Of a stretch of DNA of 64,000 nucleotides, positions 47,940 through 61,700 are shown one piece after another. Below the pieces are notes generated by a model that was not told the DNA's origin, ran no database searches, and saw nothing but the letters and a program-made list of their open reading frames with translations. The position numbers and the translations under genes are program-made. Within the stretch, counting starts at the first letter, position 1, and the number at the start of each line of letters is the position of its first letter. Location: assembly GCA_964036155.1 (NCBI GenBank), contig OZ038422.1, forward strand, positions 186,001 through 250,000, read 5' to 3'. The stretch comes from Diploscapter coronatus (Eukaryota; Nematoda; Chromadorea; Rhabditida; Rhabditidae).

Positions 47940-50534
47940 TTTCTCAAATCACGGGAAGTCGTTTCACAAAATTTTCTCAAAAATCACTTCTTTTGTATGA
48001 ATCCAAAGATTCAACGTGTGATGCACCTTTCATAGAGGAAAATTTCAGCTTAATTTTATGAAATTAATAATGCATCGTTTAATTCTCGATTTCACTTATC
48101 AAAGATATAACTAGTCCTAAAACTTTAATTCGCCATATTTTCTTCTGGCCATAGCAAACATTTTATTCGTTCTGTGAATATTTTTATGCTGTTGTGAAAT
48201 ATTCGTAATTATTATTCGTCTCAAAATTTACTATTCATTTTGTCTATTATATCTGCGTTGTTTCACTTGGCAATGCATAATTATTTGTTGTGATGACATA
48301 ACGACGACATACGTGTAACCTCACACACATAACTATCCTCATCTTCATGTAGTTAAGTCATTACATCAGATAGAATTTGCCGGTTATCTCTCAAAATTTA
48401 TGCGTGAATGATAGGTACTACCTAAGATGAGAAATATGGAATCCTCAAATAACATATTCAGAAAACGTTAGAAATTATGAATCAAATCATGACAAAATGA
48501 TTCTCATAGATATGTAACAATTGTTGAAATGATGTGATGATGTGAGGACGTGGTCTATAATTAGGGATAGGCGAGGGTGAAAAAGTAGAGAAAAATAATG
48601 TGGGGAAAGATAGCTCGCGTCTTCACGTTATTCCGTCACTTCTCAGTTTCCAAGTTATGTTTTTGTAAAATTTGAGATTTTCAAATGTTCTCTAATAAAG
48701 CGCGTTATGCGCACTATTATTCTAAAGTGATAGAGGACGAACATTGACTTTATTTTAGTGCAAAATTCGGTTATGTGTTTTACATTTAGCTTTTAAATTC
48801 AATGATATGTACGCTTACATTACAATGATCTTCCCAATTATTGCATTCAGTTATTTTCTTTGAATAAATATTTGTTGATAGATTCTAGATTCTTATTGTT
48901 TATCTTTCAAGTAAATAGATCATCTTTATCCGTAAATTATTTGTTTAAATAGATAATATCTTACTTTAGCAAAAGTTATTGTTATTTGATAATTTAAGAG
49001 ATAGCTTTGGCAAAGTGAGAAGGCATAAAACACTCCCATCTGTGTCTACAATCCTACAATGAGATTCGTTTCCTTCTGCATTCTATGACTTTAATCATGC
49101 TGAAATAAAACTCTGAATGTTAATAGATGGAAATTCAATATTTACTGCAAAACTAAATGACAAATTTTTAAATTGATATTCATGAATTATGATTTTTAAT
49201 TTTCGAAATTGAATATTTCCATTCTGAAAAAGTAAGTATGAAGGTTGAAAAATCCTCGATACCGAATAAATAGTTCTGGATATTGAAAATAATATTGTCA
49301 ACAATTTTGCTGATCTGAACTGGAGAGGCATATTTTTAATTCACCACTAGAATTATCCTATTTCTTTTCAAACGACATGCGAGTTGAATAGTCAGTTCTC
49401 TGACTAGAACATTCATTCCTCGAATTAGTCAAACCCTTCCTCTCTTCTTTATTATATAGAACTCAGTATCGACCTTCTAATGACACCGCAATGTCATTTT
49501 CTTGAAATATTAGAATTTATCATCAATCCAGACTAAACTTGGAAACAATTAGCTTATTTACAACCTCCAAGTTACCGCAGCTATATGAACAATTTTGTTA
49601 CGTTTTTCGGTTGGTTATTTTATGAATTATTTTCATGACACTATTTCTCAATCATTTCTCTCTGCTAGTCAAATGACGAGTTTGTTAGGATGTTTTCCTC
49701 GAAATAGTCCTGCTCATTATTTTACCGTTTTTTCTTCCATCTAACAACACAATAGGTTCATCACTCATTCGACGTCACTGTACTCTCTGCTTTTCACTCT
49801 TTATAACGATAAAATAGTGTGGAGGGGAGGAATGATGTTAGACGTTTTGTGCGACTGTATCACTACCGTTTTCTGAACGAACAACAATCAGAGACTCTTG
49901 CACGATCGCACCAGAGTGATATCATTCTCTTGTGGACCAAATTTGGTCGAAATTCGACCTAACGCGTTCTTTCTTGCTGCAAACTCTGAGATGGTTCGCC
50001 TCATTTCCGAAAAGTGACGTGAGAAAGATAGAACGATTTGCAAAGAGCGAAGAAATGTCATGATGAAAATTCAATGAGCAACGATGATATTCAACTTCTC
50101 CAGGTGTATACTCCGCCCATAAACATCAGTTTTCTTTATACTCAACATATCATTCCCGTAGAATAATTTATAGAAAGTGAAGCTATGGCAGTATCATAGA
50201 TTCGTGTATGTGCTTACATTGAAATAGGCAATGGTGCGCGAAATTTTGGAGGTCTCATAATACTTTACATTTTTTCTTATTCTTTTATATCTTATAGATC
50301 GTAATTAGATTTGGAGTTTTTTTTCTCTCAATTATTTGACTAGCATCATAATTCTATAATTTTTCGGCTTATGTATTTCTATGAAATGATTTGAATAACT
50401 CATCTTATGAATCACGAATTAATCCATTTTTAACCAGTGCGCACACTTCCAAACATACTGTATTATGTATTTTATTTGATTATTTCCTCATTTTGTGACG
50501 ATATTTCAATGTCAATTCATTCGACAAATTTCAG
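47940..50534. other. Intergenic, no gene seen
   Basis: AT-rich spacer between two plus-strand genes. I see no exon-like frame, tRNA or repeat relation to other parts of the window. The last few hundred bases are the presumptive promoter of the 50578 gene. Confidence 0.45.
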
Positions 50535-50577
50535 GAGTCAAATCCTCGAGAAGACGATTTTGTCGGGTGTTTAGTTG
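50535..50577 (+). other. 43-nt leader after a trans-splice-type acceptor
   Basis: acaaatttcag ends at 50534 and ATG follows at 50578. The first ATG after the acceptor opens the long spliced frame. Confidence 0.45.
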
Positions 50578-53278
50578 ATGCATCAAAGCAATGCTCCCAC
50601 TCTCGAAGCATCACGTCAGATAGTGAAGAAGAAAAACAAGCGAGTGAGTTTTAGAAATTCTAATTTTCTGCCAGTTTACACCTGACAAATGGGGCCATTT
50701 GGATTTGATGCGATTTGGAGAAATAGTATTAGGAATTGGAGAGGATAGAGATTTTAGGGAAACGTTCTCTCGGTTTCGCATACTATCTTTTCATGTCGCG
50801 TCGAATTTGAATTTTTATAAATGCTATATCTGCATTTGATGGTATGTCGAACTTATAATTTCCTACGCTATTTCTCACTGATTTCGTTCTCTAATAACAT
50901 GTTCAAACATGCAAGTTTTCTGATCAGCAATACGCAATATGCTTTATGCAATGGATTATTCTAAGTTGTTTTAAAAAAATGCTATTCCTCATCATATGTT
51001 ATGCGGTGACAACGAATAGTTGCGGGTATTTATTGCAATTCTAAATACATATATCTGCTTCTTGTAAACTACATCCACTATTATAGCTAAGTAAATGATC
51101 AGACCATCGAGTAGGGTTTGGGAAGTTTATCCTAACCGGCTCTATATTACCCTAGCCTAGTTCCATTTATAGATGGTGAAGTTTACACGAAGCCACATAT
51201 ATCCCACCACTTCGTCATTCTGCTCTTAGTAGATTGTCGATGTTTGCAAATAATTCCATTTTAGAGAGTATGCGCCGTAATTTTGCTCGCCATGATAGAT
51301 GGACTCTTCGTCTTTAGCGTTGGTCACTATTATCTCACCTGGCATTTGCTGATCCTGATCGTTATTGATGTCGGATTATTATTCTGCAACATTGAAGGCG
51401 TCCTCTTCAATATGCCATTGCTGGTGATTCCAAATATTATTGCAAAGGTATTTTTAAAAATTTACATAGCAGTGATAATTCGGAATATAAAGTTTCAAAA
51501 CTTTTATCTCATCTAATATTTGTTGTTCTCTAAATGAGAGTAAAATTGTGAATATCAGTAAGAGGTTTCTTGCTGATTCTTGACAAACAATTGCTTCATT
51601 CTCTAAAGAAGAGTACAAAGGAAATGAAACTGCTTTCAGAATTGGAAGGCAGGTCCAAATTAGTCTATCTGAACACTAAACTTTATAGAATTTTTTAGAG
51701 TTTTTTTTCGGTGAAATATGGGAAAAATGTTTAAAAAATCGTGATTTCAGATCATTCTATGGACATGTTTGCTCTACGTCGTCGGCAACGCAATCAGCGT
51801 TCATCAGGAAGGCGACAATAATTCAACTCTTGTCGATTCCCAATTAACTGTCATTGATGTAGGTCATTTCATGGTTACTTTTAGATAATGCACTGAGAAA
51901 GATTTGAGTTTCATAGGAAAGACAATAGTTAAATAAAATAATTAGATAGTCGAAAATTTCAAAAGTACGATATTTTTCCAGAGTGAAAGAAAGTAACTAA
52001 ATAAAAAATGTTCTGAAAAGTGTAACTTAATATTGCATTTTTAAAATTATTATTAATGCCGAAATCTGGGAGACGTGCAAAGTGGTAGTTATTTTTAGTG
52101 GTTAGAAGATCGAGAAATGACATGTGAAAAGGAGAGAGAGACTGACCTAAAATCATTCTTTCTTTCCTCATTTTCGATCTCCAAGATTTCGGCATCAACA
52201 ATACTTTTCACATTCAAATTTTCTTCTCGAATTCAACCTTTACATGAATAACGAGTTCACTTCGTCACACATCACGCAACTTATTATTAGTAATCATTAA
52301 TCTGTACATGATAATAAAGTTAATTCTTTAGCACAAGTACTCTGAACACGACGATTACGTGACTCGAAAAATCAAGGATGCGATCCGTGAGAACACATCG
52401 CTCTACTACCTGGCGCCGTTCTTCCTCGTCGTCTATTCCATCGTCATCCAGGTTCACTATCAGCTCTTTAAACGGCTCCTGAAAAACGACGAAGAATTGC
52501 ATGCCTGCATCGAACAACCTCAGAAGCCACAAACGGTTAGTTAGCGTCAATAAATCGATCATTTTGTATACCAAGGATAAAAAACAATTAAATGTTGGAA
52601 AGTCAAAACTGAGATTGGCCTTCGAAAATTTCGGTGTCGTAACCTCTTCTTGACCCTGATCGTAGTATTAATTATGAGAATGTCAGGAGTGGAATGAGAC
52701 TCTATTACATTTCTAAATGTGTTGATTATTTTATTTAGTAACATCGCGGTATCGTGATTTATCAAAATCATTCAACTATTTACTGTAGTAAAGTGAAAGT
52801 TGTGTTGGCAGAAAATCGAAACGATATAAAAATTTATGGTAAAGTACCAAGTAATTGTTCTTTAAACCTACAGTACCTTCTGTTATCAATGATATCACTG
52901 TACTTTCTTGAACTCTGATGGTTGTTCACATCATTTACCCTCCTAACTGGAATTTATTACCTGCTCTTGCTGCAACACGGAATGTTTTCAGAAGGACAAA
53001 AATCTTTATCTAAATTCGAGAGGGACTAATTAGACATTTGTAGAATATTTCCTTATGACAAATAAAGTTGATACAAATTATTTGAGCTGAAAAGAACTGC
53101 AATCATAACCGATCGAATCTTTCAGGATCGTCCCCCATCCTACAAATCATGTCTGACTCAATCGTCTCTGCCCTCATATTCGGATGCACTCAAAATGTCA
53201 CAAATTCATCAGCCTCGCAACTTGCCCACAAATTCACTCAAAAATTACGCTACCAGAACTTTGAATACAAACCTCTAG
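50578..53278 (+). CDS. Four-span membrane protein with C-terminal PY motifs (LAPTM/MARVEL-like layout)
   Basis: Five exons, all in phase 0: 50578-50643, 51265-51447, 51751-51858, 52332-52535, 53126-53278; 237 residues. A basic N-terminus (KKKNKRR) leads into four hydrophobic segments: VCAVILLAMIDGLFVFSVGH, HLLILIVIDVGLLFCNIEGV, a long stretch ending ILWTCLLYVVGNAI, and LAPFFLVVYSIVIQVHY. A loop between TM3 and TM4 of about 50 residues holds NNST, a possible N-glycosylation site. The cytosolic tail has PPSY and a second PSY motif, the type bound by WW domains of NEDD4-family ubiquitin ligases. This layout is like LAPTM lysosomal proteins, but sequence similarity is not clear to me, so the function is unknown; it may be a nematode-specific family. 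Uniform phase-0 introns and clean splice sites support a real gene. Confidence 0.8.
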
Positions 53279-55748
53279 TCTAAAATAAACGATCTATGAG
53301 AAAACATCAAAGACTTTTCTCTTTATCAATTAATATTAGAGTGCTAGCCAAAGATCTGAACCGCTAAACATATTTCGGAAAAAAATTCGTAAGAACCTGC
53401 AAAGTATTAACTTTATGAAACTTTAATATTCAACATTTCAAGACAAAAAACCTCTCATTTTTATAGCTTCAACTCATGCGGTCTTGAATTTTCATTTTTA
53501 CAGCTCGAATCTGTTTGTGAAAGCGGCTCAGAACTTTGGCTTCTTCTGTATCATTTATCATACTGTAATCACAAGAAATTCGTAATGTTCATCACATTTA
53601 TTTGCTTATCATTTCCATGTACAGGAAACATCACCAAACAAGGATTATAATTTGAACAGCTCATTGCTAGAGATATGTACCATTCACGTTTAGACGATCT
53701 CATCATTTACTCTTTTTAAAAAGAAGGAACTTATTCATGATATGCTTATACGAAATTATAGAAAAATTTCAATTATTACCATATTAATTTCTACAAGGTT
53801 TCGCCAATAAATAGATAAAAAGTATGTGATTAAAACTCGAGCTTCAAAGAAAAAAACTCACTAGGGCCTCCAAGTGGGTATACCAAATCGCGTTTTGGGA
53901 TAAACTTTTTGAACAGAAAGGTGGTCTGAATTGTAAATAGGGATTTTGTGGAGAAAAAATTAAATAAAACATTCTCTAACCGAAAAATCGTAAAAATCCA
54001 GCATCCAAAATGAACACGCTTTTTAACCTGATTTTTGACATAGAACTATTTTATCAGGTTTACCGTCGATTTAGACTGGGTTTTTGAGATATTTTGAGTT
54101 TGAAAGGTACTCCCTTCCTAAATCTTTGCTTTGCAAACTATCATGTTTCTATCAAAAATGCATTTTTGCAAAGGGGCGGAGCTTGGAGGCTCTAACTATC
54201 ATTCTCCATGCAAAATATGTAATTTAAATCATATTCGGAATTTTAATTTTAATTTTTATAATCAAATCAGATTTAATACTAAAATTAGTTTTAATTTCCA
54301 CAATTCATTTTTAAATGAACAATTTAATTTAATAATTAACTTTCTATGCTTCATCTGTTGACAGATCCAATTGCTTGTCACCTTGCAAACTTTTTACCAT
54401 GTTGTTTCATGAATATATGAACATCAAGTTGAATGCACGGTGCAAATGAGATGCAAAGTTCATGCTGATAATTCCTGTCGTCCTTTTCAGAGGCAGATTT
54501 ATTGTTAGAGATGAGGGCGTAGAGATGTAGAGACCCACGCGTGAGAATGATAGTGCATAATCATTCAGTCGTTATTTCAAACATAACAATTATAAAGAGT
54601 TATTCATATTTTTGTTATTATTTTTTCTTTCTCTGAAACTTTTTTTTATACATATTTCGGTTGAAATATTGAAACTTCCCGCCTAGGGAGTACTTTGTTA
54701 GTCAAAACTAACTAATATGGGCTAGATCGCATGGGCGAAATCATTATGACAGCACTTCACAAAATGGTTTTTGTCAATGTCAAGATAGAGGCGCAAATCT
54801 GGTAAGAAAATATGCAAGAGGCAAGTCGCATAAGATTTCTGACAATCGTCTCCTCGGTCTATTTATCTTCCAATTACTGCTATTTTAGACCAAGCACTTC
54901 TTTTCTAGATCGATATTTAAATATCTACATGGGAATGTTAATACACATTTTATTTCTGCATTGAAATATCGATTATTGAACATGAATAATTGTTTTTTTT
55001 TTCTTATTCCCAGCTCGTGACAATGACAGATTTTGAAATGAAAAGCAATGTACCAAAGGATATTTCACAGATAGTAGGTATTTTCAATTTTGTAAAGCGT
55101 TTTCGGATCGAGTAATTAGTTTTTAGACTATTGCATTATTTTTTCAGTTCATTTTCAAAAGAATTAATGTATTTTTTTCAGAAAGCATTGGAAAATAAAA
55201 ATGAAGGCGACTAAACATTAGGCATAAATAGAATGGGAGTATGATAATAAACTTTAAGCGGGAATTCCTTCAATTGCCCCTTCTCATTCATATCAATTCG
55301 ATGGATGCCATCTTTCTCTCTTTCCGAATTCACTGATCTAATTTCACCTAATCACAGTGACAAGTTGAAGAAAGCAAATGATCAGATGCATCAGACATTG
55401 AACATCTGTATCTTTACGGCATCACTAAGCATTTCACCATTTCCATTCTCGTTTGTCTCATCACAATTCGAATTCGCATTCTTTATTATTGATTTTATCG
55501 ACGCCATTCGGGTTTTTCAAACATTACATTTTAGAGATTGTGCAAAGCTATGAGCCTAGATTAGTTGGGCATCAATTTTACAAAGCTATTTCGTTGAAAT
55601 CGCGAAGCTGTGAGTTAGAAAAGCTGAAAATTTCAAGTTTCAAATAGATTGTTTTTGTGACCGTTTGCTGTTGTCGCTATCGTTATTGAATTGAACCAAT
55701 CGATATACCTAGTCATAATACTTACTTTTATTCACGTTTTCATTTCAG
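53279..55748. other. Intergenic with one TIR-family element
   Basis: Spacer upstream of the Na+/H+ exchanger. Apart from the element at 53861-54194, I see no gene. About 54230-54320 is an AT-only stretch of aattttaa-type words. Confidence 0.45.
53861..54194 (-). mobile_element. TIR-family element, inverted copy
   Basis: Ends ctagggcctccaag and cttggaggctcta are inverted repeats of each other. Read on the minus strand, the inside follows the same block order as 41840-42130 (aaaaatgcatttttgataga, then gtctaaatcgacgg, then gcgtgttcattttgg), about 334 bp. The terminal sequence is a diverged form of that at 22142. Confidence 0.65.
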
Positions 55749-55756
55749 TTCATCAA
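55749..55756 (+). other. 8-nt leader of the exchanger gene after a trans-splice-type acceptor
   Basis: tttcatttcag ends at 55748, only 8 nt before ATG 55757, a typical spliced-leader distance. Confidence 0.55.
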
Positions 55757-58700
55757 ATGCAGTATCTGCGACTCTGTCTGTTGCTGCTTTGCTATGGAAC
55801 GATCGCTGAACAAATCGAGGAGAATGAAAATGGAACCATGAGTTTTCAGGTTTTCTATCATTCATTTTTACATACTTATTATACCAATGAGCAATCATAT
55901 TTATCATAGTTTAAGTGAACTTACTATTAAATCGAATAAACAAATAAACATGAATCCGAAACGTTTTTCCTATACATGGAATTAGTTTGCCCTTCATAGA
56001 ATTTATTTAACTACGAAAATACAATAAATTTTTATAATATGAATTATCGATTGCGAGTACTTTCCTCCCGCGAACGAGTACACTTCTCCAAGTAAAGAAG
56101 AAAGAAATATCACTTGGGAAAAGATACTCACTTCAAGACTTTGGAAAGAAAGTACTCATTCACGAGAGGGAAGTACTCGCATCCTGAATTATCAGCAGTC
56201 AAATTCAGGTGCTCCGCTTCAACTTTCACTCTGTTCAAGCGCCATATGTCATCACGATGTGGCTCGTGGTCGCTGCTCTTGCCAAAATAGGTTTGTTTAT
56301 AAAAAATCTTTCGAATGGAAATATGCAAAAAAAAAATTAGCTCAAGATAAAATCCCATTTGATGGCGATTTGGGTTTTTCGTACCGACAAGCACGGAGAA
56401 ATAGGATGTCGTATTAGGAGATCATAGTGTAATCCTCTTTCTTTGAACATTACTTCTCCATGTTGCAGCATAACGAAAAATCCAAATTTACGCATTTTTA
56501 GCTTATTGAGAGGTTTTGATTTTGCACGACTTCGCAACCCTTTCTTGGATTCTTCATTACCCATTTTATAGTCACTTTTCTTCGAAAAATTGTGTGGCTA
56601 CTATTTTTGAAGGAATTATTAGGATAGGGTATTGGTAAATCGATAAACACGGTCATCGCGATCTAAAGAATGCAGAGGAAATTCGTCAACTATTCATATA
56701 GCACGCTATTTCCTCGATGGGATGAATGAGGATTTCAAGCGTCTGCATTTCCCTATACTCGTTTAACCGTCTTTTTGCGCGTTGATAATATAATATCAAG
56801 AAATCCAGTAAAGATAGAACAATTTTTATAAGTTACAAAGTTGCGAAAACTCTAATTCGCCAATTTATTGAGGCATCCTGTTTATTTAGTGTTCAACGTG
56901 TCTCGTCTGTCTCACTTCGTCCCAGACTCGGCTCTGTTGATCGTCGTTGGAATTCTACTTGGGTTGTTGCTTCACGAGTCTCATGCAGATCTGCAATACT
57001 ATTCACTTGATTCCCACACCTTCTTTCTTTATCTACTGCCACCTATAATTTTTGATGCAGGTTAGACATTAGAAAATTTAATATTGATTAGATTTACAAA
57101 TAATTCAATTGAAAAAATAATATGCATCTTTGGAATTCATGAGAAGAAGTTATACAAGGGCTTGAAGTAATCTGAGCCTATGCGATCATACCATAAAAAT
57201 CTTATTTTCTAACCAAATTCCATGAGATTTTCTGCATTAAATACACAAGGACAATACAATTTTGTATAGTACCTTTTCGGGTCGTTTATTCTAATTTTTC
57301 GAGTCGTTAACCTGACTCGAAAATTTTGGTAATCGACCTAAATAAGCTACCATCAAAATTATGCCGGCCATGCGCATTTAATGGAAAAAAAAAACCTATA
57401 GAATTTGCTTAGAAATAAGATTTTATGGCATGATCGAATAGGATCAGATTACTTGAAACACTCGGTATTTATGTCAAGAATGGAAGATTTTCAAACCCGT
57501 AGTCAATTTATGCATCTTATTGATAAAAATTCATGAAAGCACGACAATTTGAGAGTATTTTAGGGTATTTTATGCCAAATCGAGCACTGTTCGAGTGCTT
57601 CCGATCAGTGCTATTATTTGCCATAATCGGCACCGTGTGGAACACATTTGCAATTGGTATATTTGGTTGCGACTGTATCTTTGAAATATTTTTATAAAAT
57701 TTTTCCCCTTTACTACATTAATATGCTAATTATGGCATATCAATGAAAACTCTTTTTTTATTTAATACCGTCAGTAACGTCTTGAAATAAAGAACATTTT
57801 TGAAGAGAAATATCTTATAAAATTTCGAATTCAGGTATGTCGTTGTTAGTCATGAATAATTATGGACTGTTTTCGATGCAATTTGCTACCTTCGAAATTT
57901 TCGTATTCTCAGCGCTGATTTCTGCAGTCGACCCCGTAAGTTAAGGGTAATTTATTATCAAAATGATCGGCATCAGGCGATGATGTCAACTACATACACC
58001 AAATATCGATCAGTGATACAACTTCAATAGTTGATTTTGAAAAAACGCAATTTTGACTTTCAGAAAATTCATGTTGAAATCTTTCTATGATTAATTAAAA
58101 ATAAATTTACCAAAAGAGGATTATATTAAAAAAAAGCACTACAAATATTACAAAAAAAGAATTCGAAGAAAAAGATATAATCGAAATTTTATTTCCAGCT
58201 ACATCAGAATATTTCTTGCCTTTTTCTTTCTAAAATTAAAAAAAATCAACGTCAACTCTTACAACGATGAATTCCCATTTTTAATCGTTTATAATCTTAG
58301 GTTGCTGTTATCGCAGTATTTGAGGAAATCAATGTCAATGAGTTTCTCTTTATCAATGTTTTCGGAGAAGCATTATTCAATGATGGTGTTACTGTGGTAA
58401 GATACCATTTTCTTTTTAAAATAAAAATAGCTTTGACTGATACACTATCAAATAATAGGCTTGAACTGTTGTGGAACATTTTGGGCGCATGTGAGTGAGT
58501 GAAAATACTGAATGACGTTATAAGTTCAGAACTTGTGCAATATTTTCCAATGAGTTTTATCTTGTCCTATCTTTTTCTTCAACTCTCTAATCATAGCTCT
58601 CGTCATCACGTCATTCATAATTCGTTCATGTTCGCATTTCCCATCTCACATCACTTTCCAAATATGGCTCGATTTATCTGGCATAATCCAGCTCTTTGAT

Positions 58701-61700
58701 TGAATATTATACTGCACAACATTGGTTCTCAACATGAAATTTGAAAAAAACACATAACAACTCCGAAATTCTAAGTGCAAAATTTTACCGAAGCCTGAAA
58801 AACTGCAGCAAATTTATATATCAGTGAGAGAAAAAATTTAATTTGATTAATCTATAAATTTCAGGTGCTCTACCAGATGTTCAAATCGTTCGCAATGATT
58901 GGTTCGGAGAACTTAACGGCAAGTTAAGAAGTTTTTCAATCATAGTTGTTTGAATTGCTAAAAATGCGTACCACAAACAATCCGAATCACTTATCGACAG
59001 AAGTATCGATTCTACATAAAAGATTTAGGTGGTCGATTACGCATCAGGAGGTGCGTCGTTCGTGCTTGTTGCCGTCGGTGGTGCATTCATTGGAATCGCA
59101 TTTGCATTCATCACTAGTCTCATTACCAAGTAAATACTCGCTACCCAGTCAACGGGGGCTATTTGGAAGGAGGGCGAGCGTTATTCACCAAAGATTTTGG
59201 TGAATAACGCTACGCCTCCAATGCAAATGTGCCCGTTACGTTCTTGTACCGGCCCTTTGTCCAGGAGTAGAATGCCAATTCGCACTCTATTAAATGTTCT
59301 TTTCATATTTCAGATACACAACAGGTGTACGCATTCTGGCGCCCGTGTTCATATTTACTCTGCCATATCTGGCATATTTGACTGCGGAAATGATATCCCT
59401 ATCATCGATCATAGCGTAGGATCATCTAAATTTATCAATGAAGATGTGAATAGTTCTTCAGAATCGCCGTCTGTGGAATGGTTATGAAGATGTACGTAAA
59501 GGGAAACATCAGCCACTCTGCAGCGAACTCCGTCAAATATTTTACCAAAATGGTCGCCCAATCGACCGAAATTGTCATCTTCATGTGAGTTATTGACTAT
59601 TATGAACGAGAAGAAGTGTTTCTCTGCATCGAATCTATCCCGGATTCATCGATGTATTCTTGCTGCGTAGAATAAACTGATGAAGTCAAGAAATTTATGA
59701 CCGGAAAAAATTCTACCTTCACATTTTATACAAAATTACGATTCTTGAGCTCTTTCTATCATATTGAAAGTTGTGTAAGATGAATCACGAAATATTAAAA
59801 TTTGATGTCATTGAGAAATAATCTCCAAAATCACATTTAGGTTTCTGGGAATATCGACTATCTCAAGCGACCATCATTGGGACACGCTATTCGTTGTTTC
59901 CACACTTGTATTTTGCTTATTGTATCGAGTTATCGGTAGAAAATTGAAGGAAAATGCTCTCAAATCAGATTACTTTATTTTAGGAGTTGTCGTTCAGTGC
60001 TTTCTGCTGAATAAATTCGGTAATGGTAACCAAAGTAAGGAGTTTTCCAAGGTGATCTGATTACTTAATGACTGGAGGATTAGCAAATTTAGGTGGATCA
60101 ATTCATTCTATCGTATGGCGGTTTGAGAGGAGCGATTGCTTTCGGCTTGGCAGCCTCTATTCCGGCATCTATCGTTGCAAAGCCGATGTTCGTCACGACC
60201 ACCATCGCCGTCATCTACTTCACCGTATTTCTTCAGGTGTGCTTGAATTAATATCCTACTCACCTTCTGATATTGTCCTAACCAATCCCTCTATTCATCC
60301 ACCAATCATTTTTCTGTGATTTCTCACAGAAAAACATCTTGGCTTATGTTATTTAGATTTATTATTCCTAAAATTCGATTTTTGAGCATTCAGTTATCTT
60401 ATCTACCAGTATGACGGAACGATTTAGGGAATAACAATTCGTCCCCTCGTGCGACTTCTGAAGGTCAAAACCAAAGATGAGAGAATCCCTACGATGGCCG
60501 AAAGCGTATACATGAAATATTTGGACTACATGATGAGCGGAGTCGAGGATATTGCCGGTCAACGGGGAACTTATTCTTTTGTTGAAGAGTAAGTAATGGG
60601 ATTCGAAGGTTCATGAACAATCAGAACGAGCTTCCCAATTCTCTGTATCTAAAACCAAGAATAAGTACGGTCCTGGTACAACCCAAAATTAGAACTCTTA
60701 GTCTGATGTGCCTTTTGTAACCCACGCATAGTTTTAGAAGTGAGTATTGGAGAACGGTAGTAAAAAATAAAGAAGAATAAGTGTAAATATCGAGTGGGTG
60801 TGGAATACAGGAGGTCGGTTTGAAGTGCCACTTGATGGTGAGCTTAAATTTATACATTTGAAATCTTAGTCGATACTTCGAAAGTACACATAGAGAAGGT
60901 ATTAGCGGCGCGAAAAAGAGGTCACCGAGAGCTGGTGTATACAGGGAAAACGCTCTAACTATAGATTTAGTTCTTAATTGAATTAATTATTTTGTGGATA
61001 GTTGTCAGAATTTTCTCGCCCCCTCTATGATCGAATAACCTTTTTACGTGTTGACAATACTTTGAGATATTCATTTCGATTGAACGTGCTTTACATCAGA
61101 CAAAAGAATTGATTCAAGAGCATACGGTGGTCAGATCAACATTGGTTGCAGATGCTGAGAATGAAGAATGAAAATTTCAGCTTTGAACGTTTCAACGCGA
61201 AGATCATAAAGCCGATTCTGATGCGAAACGAGAAGCGGCAGACGTTCGATGCAACTCGAATCATTCGCGCCTACGAGAAGATCACACTTGAGGATGCGAT
61301 GAGCATGGCCACCAGCAAGGAGTCCATCAAGCAGAAGGCTGTCGCTCGGATTCGAAGGTATCCATCCAGAGCCAAAGATTCGGTCATTCGTTTCATCCAA
61401 CATGCAATAACCATCGCTTGATCTACACATTATATTTGTTGTTCTCTTACGACAATATTATTCGATTCCTTATTTATGAAAGACCAAGATGAAAATATCG
61501 TGGGATAATGGCAAGGGAAAATATTCAACGCTAAAAATAGATGAAACACATGATTTCTGAATTCAGAGTTCCATCCTACGATTCATTATTGTACGAATGG
61601 CTATTGAAAAACACGACGCATAACCATGACGCTAAATTGATCAGCCCACTCACAGCAGAGTGTAACGCTTGAAGCTAACCTCGATGTGATACTCTGGTGT

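Noticed and set aside
60068..60319. Plus-strand frame [11 protein letters not shown]...
   Set aside because: It is the +1 shadow of exchanger exon 13. The conserved [11 protein letters not shown] reading requires the other frame, and exon 12 can be extended to 60051 to meet it, so no frameshift is needed.
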